Source: Rhizobium sp. BK196
Lineage (GTDB): Bacteria; Pseudomonadota; Alphaproteobacteria; Rhizobiales; Rhizobiaceae
DNA: 64,000 nt
Direction: 5' to 3'
Assembly: GCF_014193255.1 (NCBI RefSeq)
Contig: NZ_JACHZB010000006.1
Coordinates: 310,001 to 374,000 of the forward strand
Within the stretch, counting starts at the first letter, position 1; each line of letters begins with the position of its first letter. Under the pieces are notes generated by a model, which did no database searches, was not told where the DNA came from, and saw only the letters and a list, made by a program, of their open reading frames with translations. Positions 51,325 through 60,312 of this stretch are shown in pieces. Both the position numbers and the translations under genes were made by a program.

Positions 51325-52782
51325 TTAAATTCGAACAGCATGGCCAGGCGAGATATTTTTTGTCACCCAGCCATTATTTTTCAGCGGGCTGCCGACAGCG
51401 AGCCGCGGCGCGTCAATGCCGAGGTTGCGGTACGCCGCTCCCGGATGCGGCGCAACCAGCCGCGGTCCCGCGCTACCAAGCTTTTCACGCAGCGTACCCT
51501 GCCGGTATTCGGTCTTGTAGACGCCGCGCTTCTGCAGTTCCGGCACTAACAGGTCGACGGTGTCTTCGAAGCTCTCGGGCGTCACCGCATAGGCGAGGTT
51601 GAAACCATCGACGTCGGTATCCTCGACCCATTCCTGCATTAGATCGGCGACTGTCGATGGCGAGCCGACGAAGACAGGGCCGAAACCGCCGACGCCCACC
51701 CAATCGGCCATTTCGCGCACGGTCCATTCCTTATCCGGATCGATGGTCGTGAAGGTTTCGACAGCCGATTGCACCGCATTCGTATAGCGATGGCGCAGAA
51801 CTTCATCCGGGCCGAACTGGCCGAAATCGATACCGGTCCAGCCTGATATCAGCGTCAGCGCACCCTCGAAGGAGGCGTATTGGCGATATTCGTTGAACTT
51901 GCGCTGTGCCTCGGCATCGGTCTCGCCGAGGACGACGGTCTGCAGGTTGAAGGCGAGGATTTCGCGCGGATTGCGTCCGAGCCGCTCCGCCGCCTGGCGG
52001 ACATTGGCGACGTAACGCTTCAATACCGCTTTGGAGGGCGCCGCAACAAAGATGCATTCGGCATGCGCGCCGGCAAAATCCTTGCCGCGGCTGGAGGCGC
52101 CGGCCTGATAGAGCACTGGCGTGCGCTGTGGAGAAGGCTCGCTCAGGTGAATGCCGGGAACGTTGAAATATTTGCCGGAATGATTGATCGGATGGACCTT
52201 TTCCGGATGGGTGAAGATGCCGGCTTCGCGGTCGCGCACGACGGCGTCGTCCTCCCAGCTTCCCTCCCAGAGCTTGTAGCAGACCTCGAGATATTCTTCG
52301 GCGAGATCATAGCGGTCGTCATGGTTGGTCTGCGCGGCCTGGCCGATATTGAGCGCACCGCTGTTCAGATAGGAGGTGACGATGTTCCAGCCGACTCGAC
52401 CTTTGGTCAGATGATCGAGCGTGGAGATTCGCCGGGCAAAAGTATAAGGGTGTTCGAAAGAGAGCGAAGCCGTCAGGCCAAAGCCGAGATGTTCGGTCTC
52501 ATAAGCCATCGTCGGGATGAGCTGCAGCGGATCGTTGACCGGCACTTGCGCCGAATGGCGGAGCGCGGCATCGACATTGCCGTTCAAGACGTCATAAACA
52601 CCGAGTACATCGGCGATGAAGAGACCATCGAACTTGCCGCGCTCCAGCGTTTTTGCCAGATGCACCCAATAATCGAGATCCTTGTAGGTCCAGGATTTGT
52701 CGCGCGGATGCCGCCATAGCCCCGGCGACTGGTGTCCGACGCAATTCATGTCGAAGGCGTTGAGCCTGATTTCACGGGTCAT
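51325..52782 (-). CDS. FMNH2-dependent monooxygenase, NtaA/DmoA family (LLM class)
   Basis: This 485-residue luciferase-like monooxygenase is a paralogue of the protein at 8775-10136. The blocks LWRHPRDKSWTYKDLDYWVH, STLDHLTKGRVGWNIVTSYL and EPSPQRTPVLYQAGASSRGK agree with DszA, DmoA and SnaA. It carries an extra C-terminal tail of about 40 residues (after PHPGAAYRN) that the other copy lacks. It needs FMNH2 from a separate reductase, and none is adjacent. It lies between a ribose-type importer and a dipeptide-type importer, both probably delivering its substrate. Confidence 0.9.
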   Translation of the reverse strand: MTREIRLNAFDMNCVGHQSPGLWRHPRDKSWTYKDLDYWVHLAKTLERGKFDGLFIADVLGVYDVLNGNVDAALRHSAQVPVNDPLQLIPTMAYETEHLGFGLTASLSFEHPYTFARRISTLDHLTKGRVGWNIVTSYLNSGALNIGQAAQTNHDDRYDLAEEYLEVCYKLWEGSWEDDAVVRDREAGIFTHPEKVHPINHSGKYFNVPGIHLSEPSPQRTPVLYQAGASSRGKDFAGAHAECIFVAAPSKAVLKRYVANVRQAAERLGRNPREILAFNLQTVVLGETDAEAQRKFNEYRQYASFEGALTLISGWTGIDFGQFGPDEVLRHRYTNAVQSAVETFTTIDPDKEWTVREMADWVGVGGFGPVFVGSPSTVADLMQEWVEDTDVDGFNLAYAVTPESFEDTVDLLVPELQKRGVYKTEYRQGTLREKLGSAGPRLVAPHPGAAYRNLGIDAPRLAVGSPLKNNGWVTKNISPGHAVRI

Positions 52783-52815
52783 GTCATTCTTCCTGCGTTG
52801 TCGGCGAGGTGCGGT

Positions 52816-53793
52816 TCAGGCGCCGACGGTTTTTCTGTTTATGAAGCTGAGGGCGAGCACGGCAAAGATGAGCGTGCCGGTGCCGACCTGCTGCCAGTAG
52901 AAGTTCAGGCCAGTCAGCAGCAGGCCGTTGGCGACGATGCTGAGGAGCAGGACGCCGAGAACGGTGCCAAGCACATTGGGCCGGCCGAGCGGCGACAGCG
53001 TCGTGCCGATGAAGGTGGCGCCGATGGCGTTCAGCAGGAACGCATTGCCGGAGGAGGGGATGTAGACGGTCACCGTCGCCGTCAGGATGAGACCGGCAAC
53101 GGCGGCAATCAGCCCAGCGAGAATGAAGGTGGCGGCAACAGGCGCGCCGAGACCGATGCCGGAATAGCGCACGACGCTCGGCTGGATGCCGATCGAGACT
53201 ACCACGCGCCCGAAACGGGTCCGAGCGAAGATTGCGGCTGCGCCCGCGATGACGATGGCAGCAATCACCAATGGCACCGGAACGTTGGCAATCGTGCCGT
53301 GGCCGAGAAAGCGAAAGGCTTCCGGCACTCCCGAGGGCGGAAGATAAACCGGGTTGCCGCCATTGGTCAGCAATTGCTGGACGCTGCGCCCGATAAAGAG
53401 GGTGCCGAGTGTCGCGAGAAACGGTGCGACGCCGATCACGGATATGAGGACAGCGTTGAACGCGCCGACCAGCGCGCCGGCTGCAAGCCCGGCGATGAGC
53501 GCGAGCGGCACCGGCTGGCCCGCCAGAACGAAGGAGACGAAAGCAAAGCTTGCAAAATCGACGGCCGTGCCGACCGAGAGATCGATGCCGCCTGCGGAGA
53601 CCGCGAAGGTCATGGCGATCGAGACGATGGCAAGCAGCGTGAAATTGTTGACGAGAATGCTTTGCAGGTTGCCGGGAGTGAAGAAGGTGGGCGCGAGGAC
53701 GGAGAACACAGAGAAAACCACGATCAGCGCTATGATCAGGCCAAAGCGTGCGAGGCCGGCGAGCGAGCGTCCGGCTGAAGTTGAGGCGGACAT
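52816..53793 (-). CDS. Ribose-type ABC permease (RbsC family), system 1
   Basis: This is a 325-residue permease with about nine to ten hydrophobic segments. The RbsC-family block SAGGIDLSVGTAVDFASF is in the first third, followed by GVAPFLATLGTLFIGRSVQQL. It is the second of two permeases in this system and lies one base after the other. The CUT2 family normally transports sugars, but placement directly upstream of a flavin monooxygenase suggests a sulfur-bearing sugar-like molecule. That is inference. Confidence 0.9.
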   Translation of the reverse strand: MSASTSAGRSLAGLARFGLIIALIVVFSVFSVLAPTFFTPGNLQSILVNNFTLLAIVSIAMTFAVSAGGIDLSVGTAVDFASFAFVSFVLAGQPVPLALIAGLAAGALVGAFNAVLISVIGVAPFLATLGTLFIGRSVQQLLTNGGNPVYLPPSGVPEAFRFLGHGTIANVPVPLVIAAIVIAGAAAIFARTRFGRVVVSIGIQPSVVRYSGIGLGAPVAATFILAGLIAAVAGLILTATVTVYIPSSGNAFLLNAIGATFIGTTLSPLGRPNVLGTVLGVLLLSIVANGLLLTGLNFYWQQVGTGTLIFAVLALSFINRKTVGA

Positions 53794-53794
53794 A

Positions 53795-54814
53795 TCAGAT
53801 CTCCCGCTTGCGCAGTAATGTCGTGGCCGACACGACGATCAGGATGAGAAGGCCCTGCACACCGCTGACGAGCGTGCTTGGCAGGTTCAGGAGCTGAAAG
53901 CCGTTGGTGAGGAAGCCGATGAACAGCGCCGAGATCAGCGTTCCCGGAATGGTCGGCACCAGCCGCCGCGAAAAGACCGAGCCGAGCAGCGCAATGACGA
54001 CGACAGGCAGCAGCGCCTCGCCCGAACCGGTCGTGCTGCCGCTGAGATAGGAGACCGAGAGAATGCCGGCAAAACCGCCGCAGAGCCCGCTGGCGATGAA
54101 CGCGCCGGCAAGCAGCCGCTTGAGCGGCAGGCCGGCGGCGCGTGCCGCGTCCGGAAACTCGCCGACGGCATAAAGCCTGAGCCCGATCGGCGTATATTGC
54201 ACGATCGCCGTGGCAATTGCCGTGAAGCCGAGCAGCACGTAGGCGAGAATGGGGATGCCGAAACTATCGGAGGCCGAAACAGCCGTCAGAAAATCGGTCG
54301 ACGCAGGTACGACGGTGTTCTGCGTCAGGACAAGTTCGAGGCCGGCGACAACATTCATCACTGCGAGCGTAGCTAGCAGCGGGACGATTCCCGCGAGTAC
54401 GACGGCGACGGCGTTGACCGCGCCGATCGCAACACCGGTCAACAAAGCCGCCGCCGCCGCTGTTGCGTCACCATAGCCAAGTTGGATCAGGGTCGCATAG
54501 ACTGCAGCGCTCAGGCCCATATTGGCCGCCAACGACAGGTCGATGCCGCCGGTGACCACATTCGAGCCTCCGGCGATCAGCACGACTGTCAGTCCGATCG
54601 CCAATATACCGGAAATGGCGGACTGGCCGAGAACATTGCCGATATTGCCGACAGACAGAAAATAAGGCGCCGTCAAAGAGAACACGACAAGGATGGCCGC
54701 GAAGGCAAGCAGCGAGCCGAAGCGGAGCACCGCGACCGCCGCTGCGCCCCTGGCTTGCGACACGGGGTCCGTGGACGCGGTGGGAAGAGGCCCGAAATGA
54801 ACGTCAGCCGACAT
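53795..54814 (-). CDS. Ribose-type ABC permease (RbsC family), system 1
   Basis: This is a permease of about 339 residues with the RbsC blocks SNVVTGGIDLSLAANMGLSA and IVPLLATLAVMNVVAGLELV. A frame opens at 54859, but GGAAGGA precedes the ATG at 54814, which overlaps the ATPase stop by 11 bases. Two different permease genes per system indicate a heterodimeric channel, unlike the usual single RbsC. Confidence 0.9.
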   Translation of the reverse strand: MSADVHFGPLPTASTDPVSQARGAAAVAVLRFGSLLAFAAILVVFSLTAPYFLSVGNIGNVLGQSAISGILAIGLTVVLIAGGSNVVTGGIDLSLAANMGLSAAVYATLIQLGYGDATAAAAALLTGVAIGAVNAVAVVLAGIVPLLATLAVMNVVAGLELVLTQNTVVPASTDFLTAVSASDSFGIPILAYVLLGFTAIATAIVQYTPIGLRLYAVGEFPDAARAAGLPLKRLLAGAFIASGLCGGFAGILSVSYLSGSTTGSGEALLPVVVIALLGSVFSRRLVPTIPGTLISALFIGFLTNGFQLLNLPSTLVSGVQGLLILIVVSATTLLRKREI

Positions 54815-56354
54815 GGCGCAATCCTTCCGAAGCGCCGGTCGAGATCGACAGGACTTCATCCGTTGTGGTTTTCGAGGAATCGAGCTCGCGGATCAGCCGG
54901 CCGCGGAAAAACACCAGGATCCTGTCCGTAATCCCGACGAGCTCCGGCAGGTCGGAGGAGAGAACGATAACGCCGGCCCCACGTGCGGCCAGTTCGCCGA
55001 TCAGCGTATAGATTTCGACCTTTGAGCCGATATCGACACCGACGGTCGGTTCATCCAGCAGGTAGATTTCCGACTGGCGGCTCAGCCATTTGGCGATCGC
55101 CACCTTCTGCTGATTGCCGCCCGAGAGTGTGCGGACCAACGCATCGCGCCCGGCCGTTTTGATCTGCAGTCGCTTGATCAGGTCTTCCGTGTCGGAGCGC
55201 TCACGCTTGCGATTGAGGAAACCGAAACGGCTGTAACGGGCAAGGCTCGGGAGGGTGATATTTTCGGTCACACTGAGATCGAGGCCGACGCCGTGTCCGC
55301 GCCGGTCCTCGGGAACAAGCGCAAGCCGGCGGTCCACCGCTTTTGCGGGGCTGCCGGGCCGTACTGCTCGTCCCTCGATTTCAATCTCGCCGCTTGCGGC
55401 CTGTTCCAGACCGAAAAGCGTGCGGATCAGGTCTTTGGCGCCGGAGCCGAGGAGGCCGGTGATGCCGAGCACCTCGCCGCGGCGCAGGCTGAAACTGACG
55501 TCGTCAAACCGGTTGGGTGCCGAAAGCCCCCGGATATTCAGGATCGCTTCGCCGAGATCGACCCGGCGCTTGGGGAACATTTCGGTGAGGTCACGCTCGA
55601 TCATCAGACCGGCGATCGCCTTGGCCGAGGTCCCGCCTGTCGGCAGCGAGGCCACATCCCGGCCGTTGCGCAGCACGGTGACGTGATCGCAGAGTTCTTC
55701 GATCTCGTTGAGATAATGCGAGATGTAGATAATGGTAACACCTTCGTCGCGCAGCCGGCGGATCAGGCGGAAGAGGATTTCAGCCTCGCGCCGTACCAAT
55801 GCAGCGGTCGGCTCGTCGAAGACGAGAACTTTCGGCTGATGGAGCAATGCCCGCGTGATCTGGACGATCTGCTTTTCGGCGGTCGAGAGCTCGCCGATAA
55901 GGGCGTTCTTCGGCAGAGTGATCCCAAAATAATTGGCAAGGATCTCGCCGGCGCGTTTCTGCATTGCCCGGCGATCAAGGAAGGGTGTTCCCGCACGCCG
56001 CGTCTCGCGGCCGAGAAACAGTGCCTCGCCGACCGTGAATGTCGGAACCAGCAGTCTGTCCTGATGGATGAAATGAATGCCGAGCTCTTCGTTCAGATGC
56101 GGTGTCAGCCGATCATAGGCTTTGCCTTCGATTTTGATCGTGCCTTCGTCCGCGACATGCAGCCCGGCAAGCAGCTTGATCAGCGTCGACTTGCCGGCTC
56201 CGTTCTGGCCGACGAGGCCGTGGACGGTGCCGCGACGTATGGCGAGTGATGCGCCGGCCAGTGCCTGGGCGCCGCCGAAGCGCTTGACGATATGATCGAA
56301 GCGAATGATGACATTATCGTCGGCTGTCGCTTGCGTCGGGACGGGTACAGTCAT
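54804..56354 (-). CDS. Ribose-type double ABC ATPase (RbsA family), system 1
   Basis: This is a tandem ATPase of about 516 residues. The N half has Walker A GQNGAGKST and the signature-like LSTAEKQIVQITRAL. The C half has a degenerate Walker A (GLLGSGAKD), a full LSGGNQQKVAIAKWL signature and LLDEPTVGVD, as usual in RbsA. An ATG at 56375 is also possible. GGAAAG precedes 56354. It acts with the two following permeases and the binding protein upstream. Confidence 0.92.
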   Translation of the reverse strand: MTVPVPTQATADDNVIIRFDHIVKRFGGAQALAGASLAIRRGTVHGLVGQNGAGKSTLIKLLAGLHVADEGTIKIEGKAYDRLTPHLNEELGIHFIHQDRLLVPTFTVGEALFLGRETRRAGTPFLDRRAMQKRAGEILANYFGITLPKNALIGELSTAEKQIVQITRALLHQPKVLVFDEPTAALVRREAEILFRLIRRLRDEGVTIIYISHYLNEIEELCDHVTVLRNGRDVASLPTGGTSAKAIAGLMIERDLTEMFPKRRVDLGEAILNIRGLSAPNRFDDVSFSLRRGEVLGITGLLGSGAKDLIRTLFGLEQAASGEIEIEGRAVRPGSPAKAVDRRLALVPEDRRGHGVGLDLSVTENITLPSLARYSRFGFLNRKRERSDTEDLIKRLQIKTAGRDALVRTLSGGNQQKVAIAKWLSRQSEIYLLDEPTVGVDIGSKVEIYTLIGELAARGAGVIVLSSDLPELVGITDRILVFFRGRLIRELDSSKTTTDEVLSISTGASEGLRHVG

Positions 56355-56380
56355 GATGCCGCTTTCCAGGGACATGCGGA

Positions 56381-56402
56381 CCCTGCGGCATCAGCCGCAA
56401 GG
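56381..56402 (-). other. Intercistronic hairpin between binding protein and ATPase genes
   Basis: CCCTGCGGC at 56381-56389 pairs with GCCGCAAGG at 56394-56402 across a 4-base loop, with one G-U type pair. There is no T-run, as at other binding-protein junctions in this window. Confidence 0.6.
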
Positions 56403-56414
56403 CCCGCCTTGATA

Positions 56415-57425
56415 TCAGCCGATACCGAGCTTCTTGATGATCTCGGAGACGTTTTCCTTGTTGGCCAGCAGCGCCGGTACGTAGGTCTCGCGCGGCAGCG
56501 TCTGGCCGGCGAGCAGCCTGGCGACGTTGCGGACCGCGACACGGCCGATCTCCGCCGGCTGCTGGGCAGCATCGGCGCCAGCCGGTGAATTCTTGTCGGC
56601 AACAAGCTGGAGAACCTCTGGACTGCCGTCGACGCCATAGGTGCGGATTTCGTTGCGGCCGGCGGCGGCGATCGCCTGCGTTGCGCCGAGCTGCGGAATA
56701 TCCCAGGCCGACCAGACGGCCTTGATCGAGCCCTTGTCCGGATATTTGTTGAGGATCGCAGTGATCTGCGTGAAGGCGTCCTGGACCGTATTCGGGATGA
56801 CGTCGCGCAATTCCGGCTGGAGGATCTTCACCTTCGGGAAATACTTGACGACGTTGACGAGCTGATCGTAGCGGATGGCGCAGGGCGTGACACCGTAGAA
56901 GCCGTTGAAGACGACGATATTGCCTTCTCCGCCGATATCGGAAACGAGCTGCAGGGCGAGGTCCTTGCCGATGCCCCAATTGTCCGACGTCGTGTTGTTG
57001 ATCGAATTGGTCGAGCCGACATCGACGGTCAGAACCGGAATGCCGGCGTCACGAGCCTTCTTCAGCCAGGGGTCGATGACGCTGAGCGTGCCGAGGATCT
57101 GCACCAGCGCATCCGGCTTCTGGGCGACGAGCGTCTGCAACTGGGCGATCAGCTTGCCGTCGTTACGCCCGGCATCGACTGCGATCGGCTCGCCGCCAAG
57201 CCGCTTCACCTCTTCGATCTGGGCATTATAGACCTGCAGATCGAAATAGTGGTCCGTTCCGGTGGCGCTGATGGCGATGCGCTTGCCTTTCAGGGAAAGC
57301 CCTTCGTCTTCGGCCCTTACGGCCGGTGCGGTCAGCATGCTGGCGCCTGCAAAGGTGGCACTTGCGACGGCAGCAAGTTTCAAGATTTTACGGCGTCCGA
57401 AGCCGCCTCCAAGTCCTTCATTCAT
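56415..57425 (-). CDS. Ribose-type binding protein, system 1, sulfur-poor
   Basis: This is a 336-residue periplasmic binding protein of the sugar-binding type I fold with a twin-arginine-like signal (GRRKILK at residues 10-16). Fold markers are KRIAISATGTDHYFDLQVYN, PVLTVDVGSTNS and IKAVWSAWDIPQLGATQAIA. The mature protein has one Cys and no Met. A TCTA-N9-TAGA-type repeat lies 25 bases upstream of the start. It is the first gene of a long minus-strand run (ATPase, two permeases, monooxygenase, dipeptide-type importer, aminotransferase). Confidence 0.88.
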   Translation of the reverse strand: MNEGLGGGFGRRKILKLAAVASATFAGASMLTAPAVRAEDEGLSLKGKRIAISATGTDHYFDLQVYNAQIEEVKRLGGEPIAVDAGRNDGKLIAQLQTLVAQKPDALVQILGTLSVIDPWLKKARDAGIPVLTVDVGSTNSINNTTSDNWGIGKDLALQLVSDIGGEGNIVVFNGFYGVTPCAIRYDQLVNVVKYFPKVKILQPELRDVIPNTVQDAFTQITAILNKYPDKGSIKAVWSAWDIPQLGATQAIAAAGRNEIRTYGVDGSPEVLQLVADKNSPAGADAAQQPAEIGRVAVRNVARLLAGQTLPRETYVPALLANKENVSEIIKKLGIG

Positions 57426-57449
57426 AACGATACCCTCTCGGTTTGATAA

Positions 57450-57466
57450 ACTATAAATTATATAGA
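57450..57466. promoter_or_regulatory. Putative LysR-type operator before binding-protein gene (system 1)
   Basis: ACTA-TAAATTATA-TAGA keeps the 9-base spacer and T-N11-A geometry of the repeats near 5.3 and 6.0 kb, with one arm mismatch. It lies 25-41 bases upstream of the start codon, near the expected promoter of the minus-strand gene. Confidence 0.45.
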
Positions 57467-57539
57467 TTTAAGGCGTATAAGAGGTACGTTATTCCAAAAG
57501 CATGCGGTCGCAGGAAATTTTCTGAAGCTAAAGCTGGCT

Positions 57540-58598
57540 TCAGCGATCGCTGTTGCGACCGAGCCCATAGGTCAGGGCAAGTGCTCCGACGAGCACGGCG
57601 CCCTTGACGAAATCCTGCGTGTAGTAGGGAGCGTTCAGCATCGTCAGGCCGTTGAGCAGCACGCCGACGAAGACGGCGCCGGCAATGGTGCCAAGCACGT
57701 TGGGTCGGCGCAGGTTGAGGACGGCAAAGCCGATGAGGGCGGCCGCGACCGAGTCCATCAGCAGCGATCCGCCGGAGGAGACATCGCCGCGGCCCACACG
57801 GGCCGCGATCACGATACCGCCAAGGGATGCCAGGGTCCCAGAGATGACATAGGCGAGCGTCTTCAACCGTGTGGTGGAGGCGCCGGCAAGCCGTGTCGCC
57901 ATCTCGTTGCCGCCGGTGGCAAAGAGCAGCCGGCCAATGCGAGTGCGCTCGGTCAACACGAACAGGACGATGGCAACGATGGCCATCAGCACCACGGAGA
58001 CGGGCAGGGTGGCAAAGAGGCTGTAGCGGCCGATCAGCAGGAAAGCCGGATCATAGGCGCCCGTCGCCTTGGAGCCGTCTGGCAGGACAAGGCCTGCCGA
58101 AATCGACCGCCCGGCCGTCGGAATAAGCTGCAGGCCCGAGAGCAGGAACATCATCGCAAGGGTGGCCAGCAGGTCGGGGACGCGAAGCCGCACGATGAGC
58201 AAGGCGTTGACGAGCCCGACCGCCGCGCCGAAGGCAAGCACCAACGGCACTGTGGCGAAAACATCGAGATGCCAGACGATCATCGCATAGCTCGCGGCCA
58301 TGACGCTGGAGGCGGCGACCGCTCCGATCGAGAGGTCAAAACCGCCGACGGCCAGCGTTACCGTCACACCGGCGCCGAGGATCGCAACGACCGATACGGC
58401 CTGGAGGATGCTCATCAGGTTGCCGATATTGGCGAAGGCCGGTTGCGCGATCGTGAAGCCGATCATCATCAGTCCGAGCAGGATGAACACCGCGCCGGCG
58501 CGCAGAAAGCTGCCGAGCACTGGGACGCCGGCACCCTGGCCGTGGTTCGTTGCGGTCGAGCCTGCCTTTGGCAAGGCCTCCTCATCGATGGTTGTCAT
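57540..58598 (-). CDS. Ribose-type ABC permease (RbsC family), system 2
   Basis: This is a 352-residue permease with about ten hydrophobic segments. RbsC blocks are VTLAVGGFDLSIGAVAASSV and VPDLLATLAMMFLLSGLQLI. It overlaps the ATPase stop by 4 bases. With that ATPase and the divergent binding protein at 60313 it forms the second ribose-type importer. Unlike system 1, it has a single permease. Confidence 0.9.
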   Translation of the reverse strand: MTTIDEEALPKAGSTATNHGQGAGVPVLGSFLRAGAVFILLGLMMIGFTIAQPAFANIGNLMSILQAVSVVAILGAGVTVTLAVGGFDLSIGAVAASSVMAASYAMIVWHLDVFATVPLVLAFGAAVGLVNALLIVRLRVPDLLATLAMMFLLSGLQLIPTAGRSISAGLVLPDGSKATGAYDPAFLLIGRYSLFATLPVSVVLMAIVAIVLFVLTERTRIGRLLFATGGNEMATRLAGASTTRLKTLAYVISGTLASLGGIVIAARVGRGDVSSGGSLLMDSVAAALIGFAVLNLRRPNVLGTIAGAVFVGVLLNGLTMLNAPYYTQDFVKGAVLVGALALTYGLGRNSDR

Positions 58599-60079
58599 GC
58601 GGAAAGTTCCTGTCGGGATGAAGAAGAGGCATCGTCGATAAGATCAGGCAGCAAGCTGTGGTGCTCGATTGTCAGGATGCGATCGGCGACCTCATAGGCC
58701 TCTTCGGGATCGGATGTTGCGATCAGTGTGGCGCGGTCGGTGCGCGCCCGGATCGCCTGGATGATGTCGTGGCGGGCGCCGACATCGACGCCCTGGAACG
58801 GCTCGTCGAGCAGCAGCAGCCGGCTTGGCTCCGCCTCCCAGCGAGCGATGACAGTCTTCTGCTGATTGCCGCCGGACAGTGACCAGATCGAAGCGAGCGG
58901 ACCGGCGGCCTTGATGCCCAGCCGGGAAATGGCCTGTTCCGCCTCGCGCTGCTCGCGGCCGCCGAAAAGCAGGCCGCTCGGATACCATTTGGCAAGATGC
59001 GGAAGGCTGATGGTGGCTGCAAGCGAATTGCCGGGCCACGCCGCCGGCATCAGCGAGGAGCGATGACGATCCTCGGCTGCCATAGCGACGCCTGCAACAA
59101 TCGCCTCGGCCGGCGATTTCGGCCGATAAGGCTTGCCGTCGAGTTGCATCGCGCCGTCAGCCATGTCTCGAATGCCGAAGATCGACGACAACAGGCGGCT
59201 TTTGCCGGCCCCCAGCACGCCTGTGATGGCAACGACCTCGCCTTCATGCAGGGTCAGGTCGAAGGGCTTGCTTGACGGCAGAAGGCGGATGCCATGCATT
59301 TCGAAAATGGCTGAGCCCGTCGCCGGGCGGGCGTCTGGCCGCGCTGCTTCAAGCCTGCGACCGATCATCGTTTCGATGGCGCTGGAAAAGTCGATTGGCC
59401 GGTTGAAGCTGCCGACGATGCGGCCGCCACGCATGACGAGTGCCCGGTCGGCGACCGCTTCCAAGTCGGTAGTCCGATGAGAAATATAGAGGATCGCAAG
59501 GCCCTGCGCTTTGAGACCAAGCAGGATATCGAACAGGCGCCGGCATTCTTCTGCCGAAAGGCTTGCGGTCGGCTCGTCGAGGATCAGCAACTCGGCCCTA
59601 TTGGCAAGCGCACGGGCGATCGCCACAAGCTGCCGGTCGGCGGCGGTCAGATCGCCGAAATCCCGGTCGAGCGGCAGCGAGAAGCCGGCGGCGTCGAGCA
59701 TGGCAAGCGCTTCGCGGCGTACGCTTGCCCGAGAGAGAAAGAAGGGCGTGCTGCCCTCCGCAAAGCGATGCAGCAACAAAGCGTCGGCAACGGTCAGTCC
59801 TGCCGCTCCAACAAGATCCGTCGACTGGTGCACGGTGACGACACCGGCCTTTGCCGCCTCGGATGGCGTCTTAGGTGAAAAAGACAGGCCGTTCAGGCTG
59901 ATTGCGCCCGCGTCTGCTGCAAGTACGCCCGAGACTATTTTCACCAGCGTTGATTTGCCGGCACCATTTGCGCCCATGAGCGCGACGATCTCGCCCCGCT
60001 CGATAGAGAAACAGGCGCCGGAAAGCGCACGGGTGGACCCGAAACTGCGGGTAATATTGTCAACGTGAAGGAGCGGCAT
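58595..60079 (-). CDS. Ribose-type double ABC ATPase (RbsA family), system 2
   Basis: This is a tandem ATPase of about 494 residues. The N-half Walker A is GANGAGKST with LTAADRQLVAIARAL. The C half keeps an almost intact Walker A (GVLGAGKSR) and LSGGNQQKTVIARW, with LLLDEPFQGVD. A frame extends to 60163, but the ATG at 60079 starts the domain. It is divergent from the binding-protein gene of the same system, sharing the control region at 60.1-60.3 kb. Confidence 0.92.
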   Translation of the reverse strand: MPLLHVDNITRSFGSTRALSGACFSIERGEIVALMGANGAGKSTLVKIVSGVLAADAGAISLNGLSFSPKTPSEAAKAGVVTVHQSTDLVGAAGLTVADALLLHRFAEGSTPFFLSRASVRREALAMLDAAGFSLPLDRDFGDLTAADRQLVAIARALANRAELLILDEPTASLSAEECRRLFDILLGLKAQGLAILYISHRTTDLEAVADRALVMRGGRIVGSFNRPIDFSSAIETMIGRRLEAARPDARPATGSAIFEMHGIRLLPSSKPFDLTLHEGEVVAITGVLGAGKSRLLSSIFGIRDMADGAMQLDGKPYRPKSPAEAIVAGVAMAAEDRHRSSLMPAAWPGNSLAATISLPHLAKWYPSGLLFGGREQREAEQAISRLGIKAAGPLASIWSLSGGNQQKTVIARWEAEPSRLLLLDEPFQGVDVGARHDIIQAIRARTDRATLIATSDPEEAYEVADRILTIEHHSLLPDLIDDASSSSRQELSA

Positions 60080-60214
60080 CGGGCATATCCGGGTCTGCTT
60101 TTGAGCCGCGATATTGGCCTGACCGATGCCCGAACTGCGAGGCAAGCCTTGCCCCGGTCGCATAGCGACGGGAACAAAGAATCTCCTGAACTGGCAAAAA
60201 TCGCATCATTAAAT

Positions 60215-60231
60215 CTACTAAAAACATAGAG
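60215..60231. promoter_or_regulatory. Putative LysR-type operator in the divergent region of system 2
   Basis: TCTA-CTAAAAACA-TAGA is a perfect 4-base inverted repeat with a 9-base spacer, sharing TCTACTA with the copy at 5276. It lies between the divergent ATPase and binding-protein genes and could control both. Confidence 0.5.
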
Positions 60232-60312
60232 TTTATATCTAATAATTTCATGCGTCGCGGGGAGCTGCCAACCTGTCAGACGACGCTCCCGATTGATCAG
60301 AGGATCGCGACG

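Noticed and set aside
52732..53778. Plus-strand open frame of 348 codons
   Set aside because: It is antisense to the ribose-type permease and repetitive in Asp, Glu and Arg, as expected for the complement of a hydrophobic protein gene.
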